A stretch of 7,652 nucleotides of DNA. Source: CAZAJS01 sp964485635. Its GTDB lineage: Bacteria; Pseudomonadota; Gammaproteobacteria; Francisellales; Francisellaceae. The notes beneath the pieces are model-generated. The model made no database searches, was not told the origin of the DNA, and saw nothing but the letters and a program-made list of their open reading frames with translations. Made by a program: the position numbers and the translations under genes. The stretch spans positions 1 through 7,652 of the forward strand of contig CAZAJS010000061.1 of the NCBI GenBank assembly GCA_964485635.1, written 5' to 3'. Of the stretch, positions 7,381 to 7,652 are shown piece after piece (the stretch's first letter is position 1; each line of letters starts with the position of its first letter).

Positions 7381-7652
7381 ATGGATACGAAAATGATTGA
7401 TCACTGGGCGGATCAGATGGTTAAGCCAATAAAAAAATCCCATTCTATGGGACGTCTTGGCCATGCTTTGTTGTTATATAATCATCAAAATTTGCCAATA
7501 GAGCCAATTTTGCAGCGTTTGATGGTGATCTTAAAACTAGACAATGCATTAGATCTAACAAAAATCGAGCGTTTCACCCAACATCCTGATGTTTTGAATG
7601 TCTTACCACACAAAAATTTGATTCAGAGACAAACAGTTGCAGCAGTGATTCA
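7381..7652 (+). CDS. holB: Probable DNA polymerase III delta' subunit (HolB-like), degenerate N-terminus, truncated by window edge
   Basis: Delta' is a structural subunit of the clamp loader, which places the beta clamp on primed DNA. Only 90 codons are visible and the frame is open to the window end. Two anchors match delta' proteins: LGHALLLY (26-33), which normally precedes the P-loop, and HPDVLNVLP (68-76), which normally follows the zinc module. Between them, NHQNLPIEP stands where GPxGxGKR-like residues usually sit, and there is no cysteine at all in the visible part. The segment is also shorter than usual, consistent with loss of the Cys4 module. E. coli delta' likewise lacks a working nucleotide site, so loss of the P-loop alone is not disabling. 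An in-frame TAA at 7372 bounds the start. ATG 7381 was chosen, but ATG 7393 (M5), with GGA 7 nt upstream, is equally plausible. Identity rests on short anchors and is moderate. Confidence 0.58.
   Translation, partial: MDTKMIDHWADQMVKPIKKSHSMGRLGHALLLYNHQNLPIEPILQRLMVILKLDNALDLTKIERFTQHPDVLNVLPHKNLIQRQTVAAVI

Noticed and set aside
1..7652. Mobile element, CRISPR array, toxin-antitoxin or defence system
   Set aside because: Every gene is a recognisable housekeeping or metabolic gene. No direct-repeat array, transposase, integrase or short paired genes are visible, and composition looks uniform by eye.

Overview
The window is ordinary-looking chromosomal DNA from an AT-rich gammaproteobacterium, packed with genes that all lie on the + strand. 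A 180-kDa-type NAD-glutamate dehydrogenase, NAD-dependent DNA ligase, RsmE and SspA together fit Gammaproteobacteria. The codons lean strongly to A/T in the third position, and the proteins are clearly diverged from E. coli and Pseudomonas. I cannot name the genus. There is no tRNA, rRNA, IS element, prophage, CRISPR array or defence cassette, and nothing suggests recent transfer.

Layout: 1-3753 is the C-terminal ~1250 residues of the NAD-glutamate dehydrogenase, with its start outside the window. At 3775-5868 is ligA, 21 nt later. At 5869-6618 is rsmE, whose ATG directly follows the ligA stop. A 96-nt gap (6619-6714) holds a 7-bp inverted repeat overlapping a sigma-70-like promoter, and sspA follows at 6715-7308. 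After a 72-nt AT-rich gap, a gene starting near 7381 runs off the right edge and resembles holB (DNA polymerase III delta').

Together: gdhB, ligA and rsmE look like one transcription unit, with gaps of 21 and 0 nt. It mixes amino-acid catabolism (glutamate to 2-oxoglutarate), replication and repair (nick sealing) and ribosome maturation (16S U1498 methylation). sspA probably has its own promoter and encodes an RNA-polymerase-associated stress regulator. The right-hand gene returns to replication.

I see no new multi-gene system. The observations worth a second look are divergences inside housekeeping proteins: a delta' candidate lacking both a P-loop and the zinc-binding cysteines, an SspA altered in its key surface motif and in one loop, a LigA with substitutions in the NMN-binding domain Ia, and a dyad over the sspA promoter. 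No intergenic stretch reaches 300 bases.
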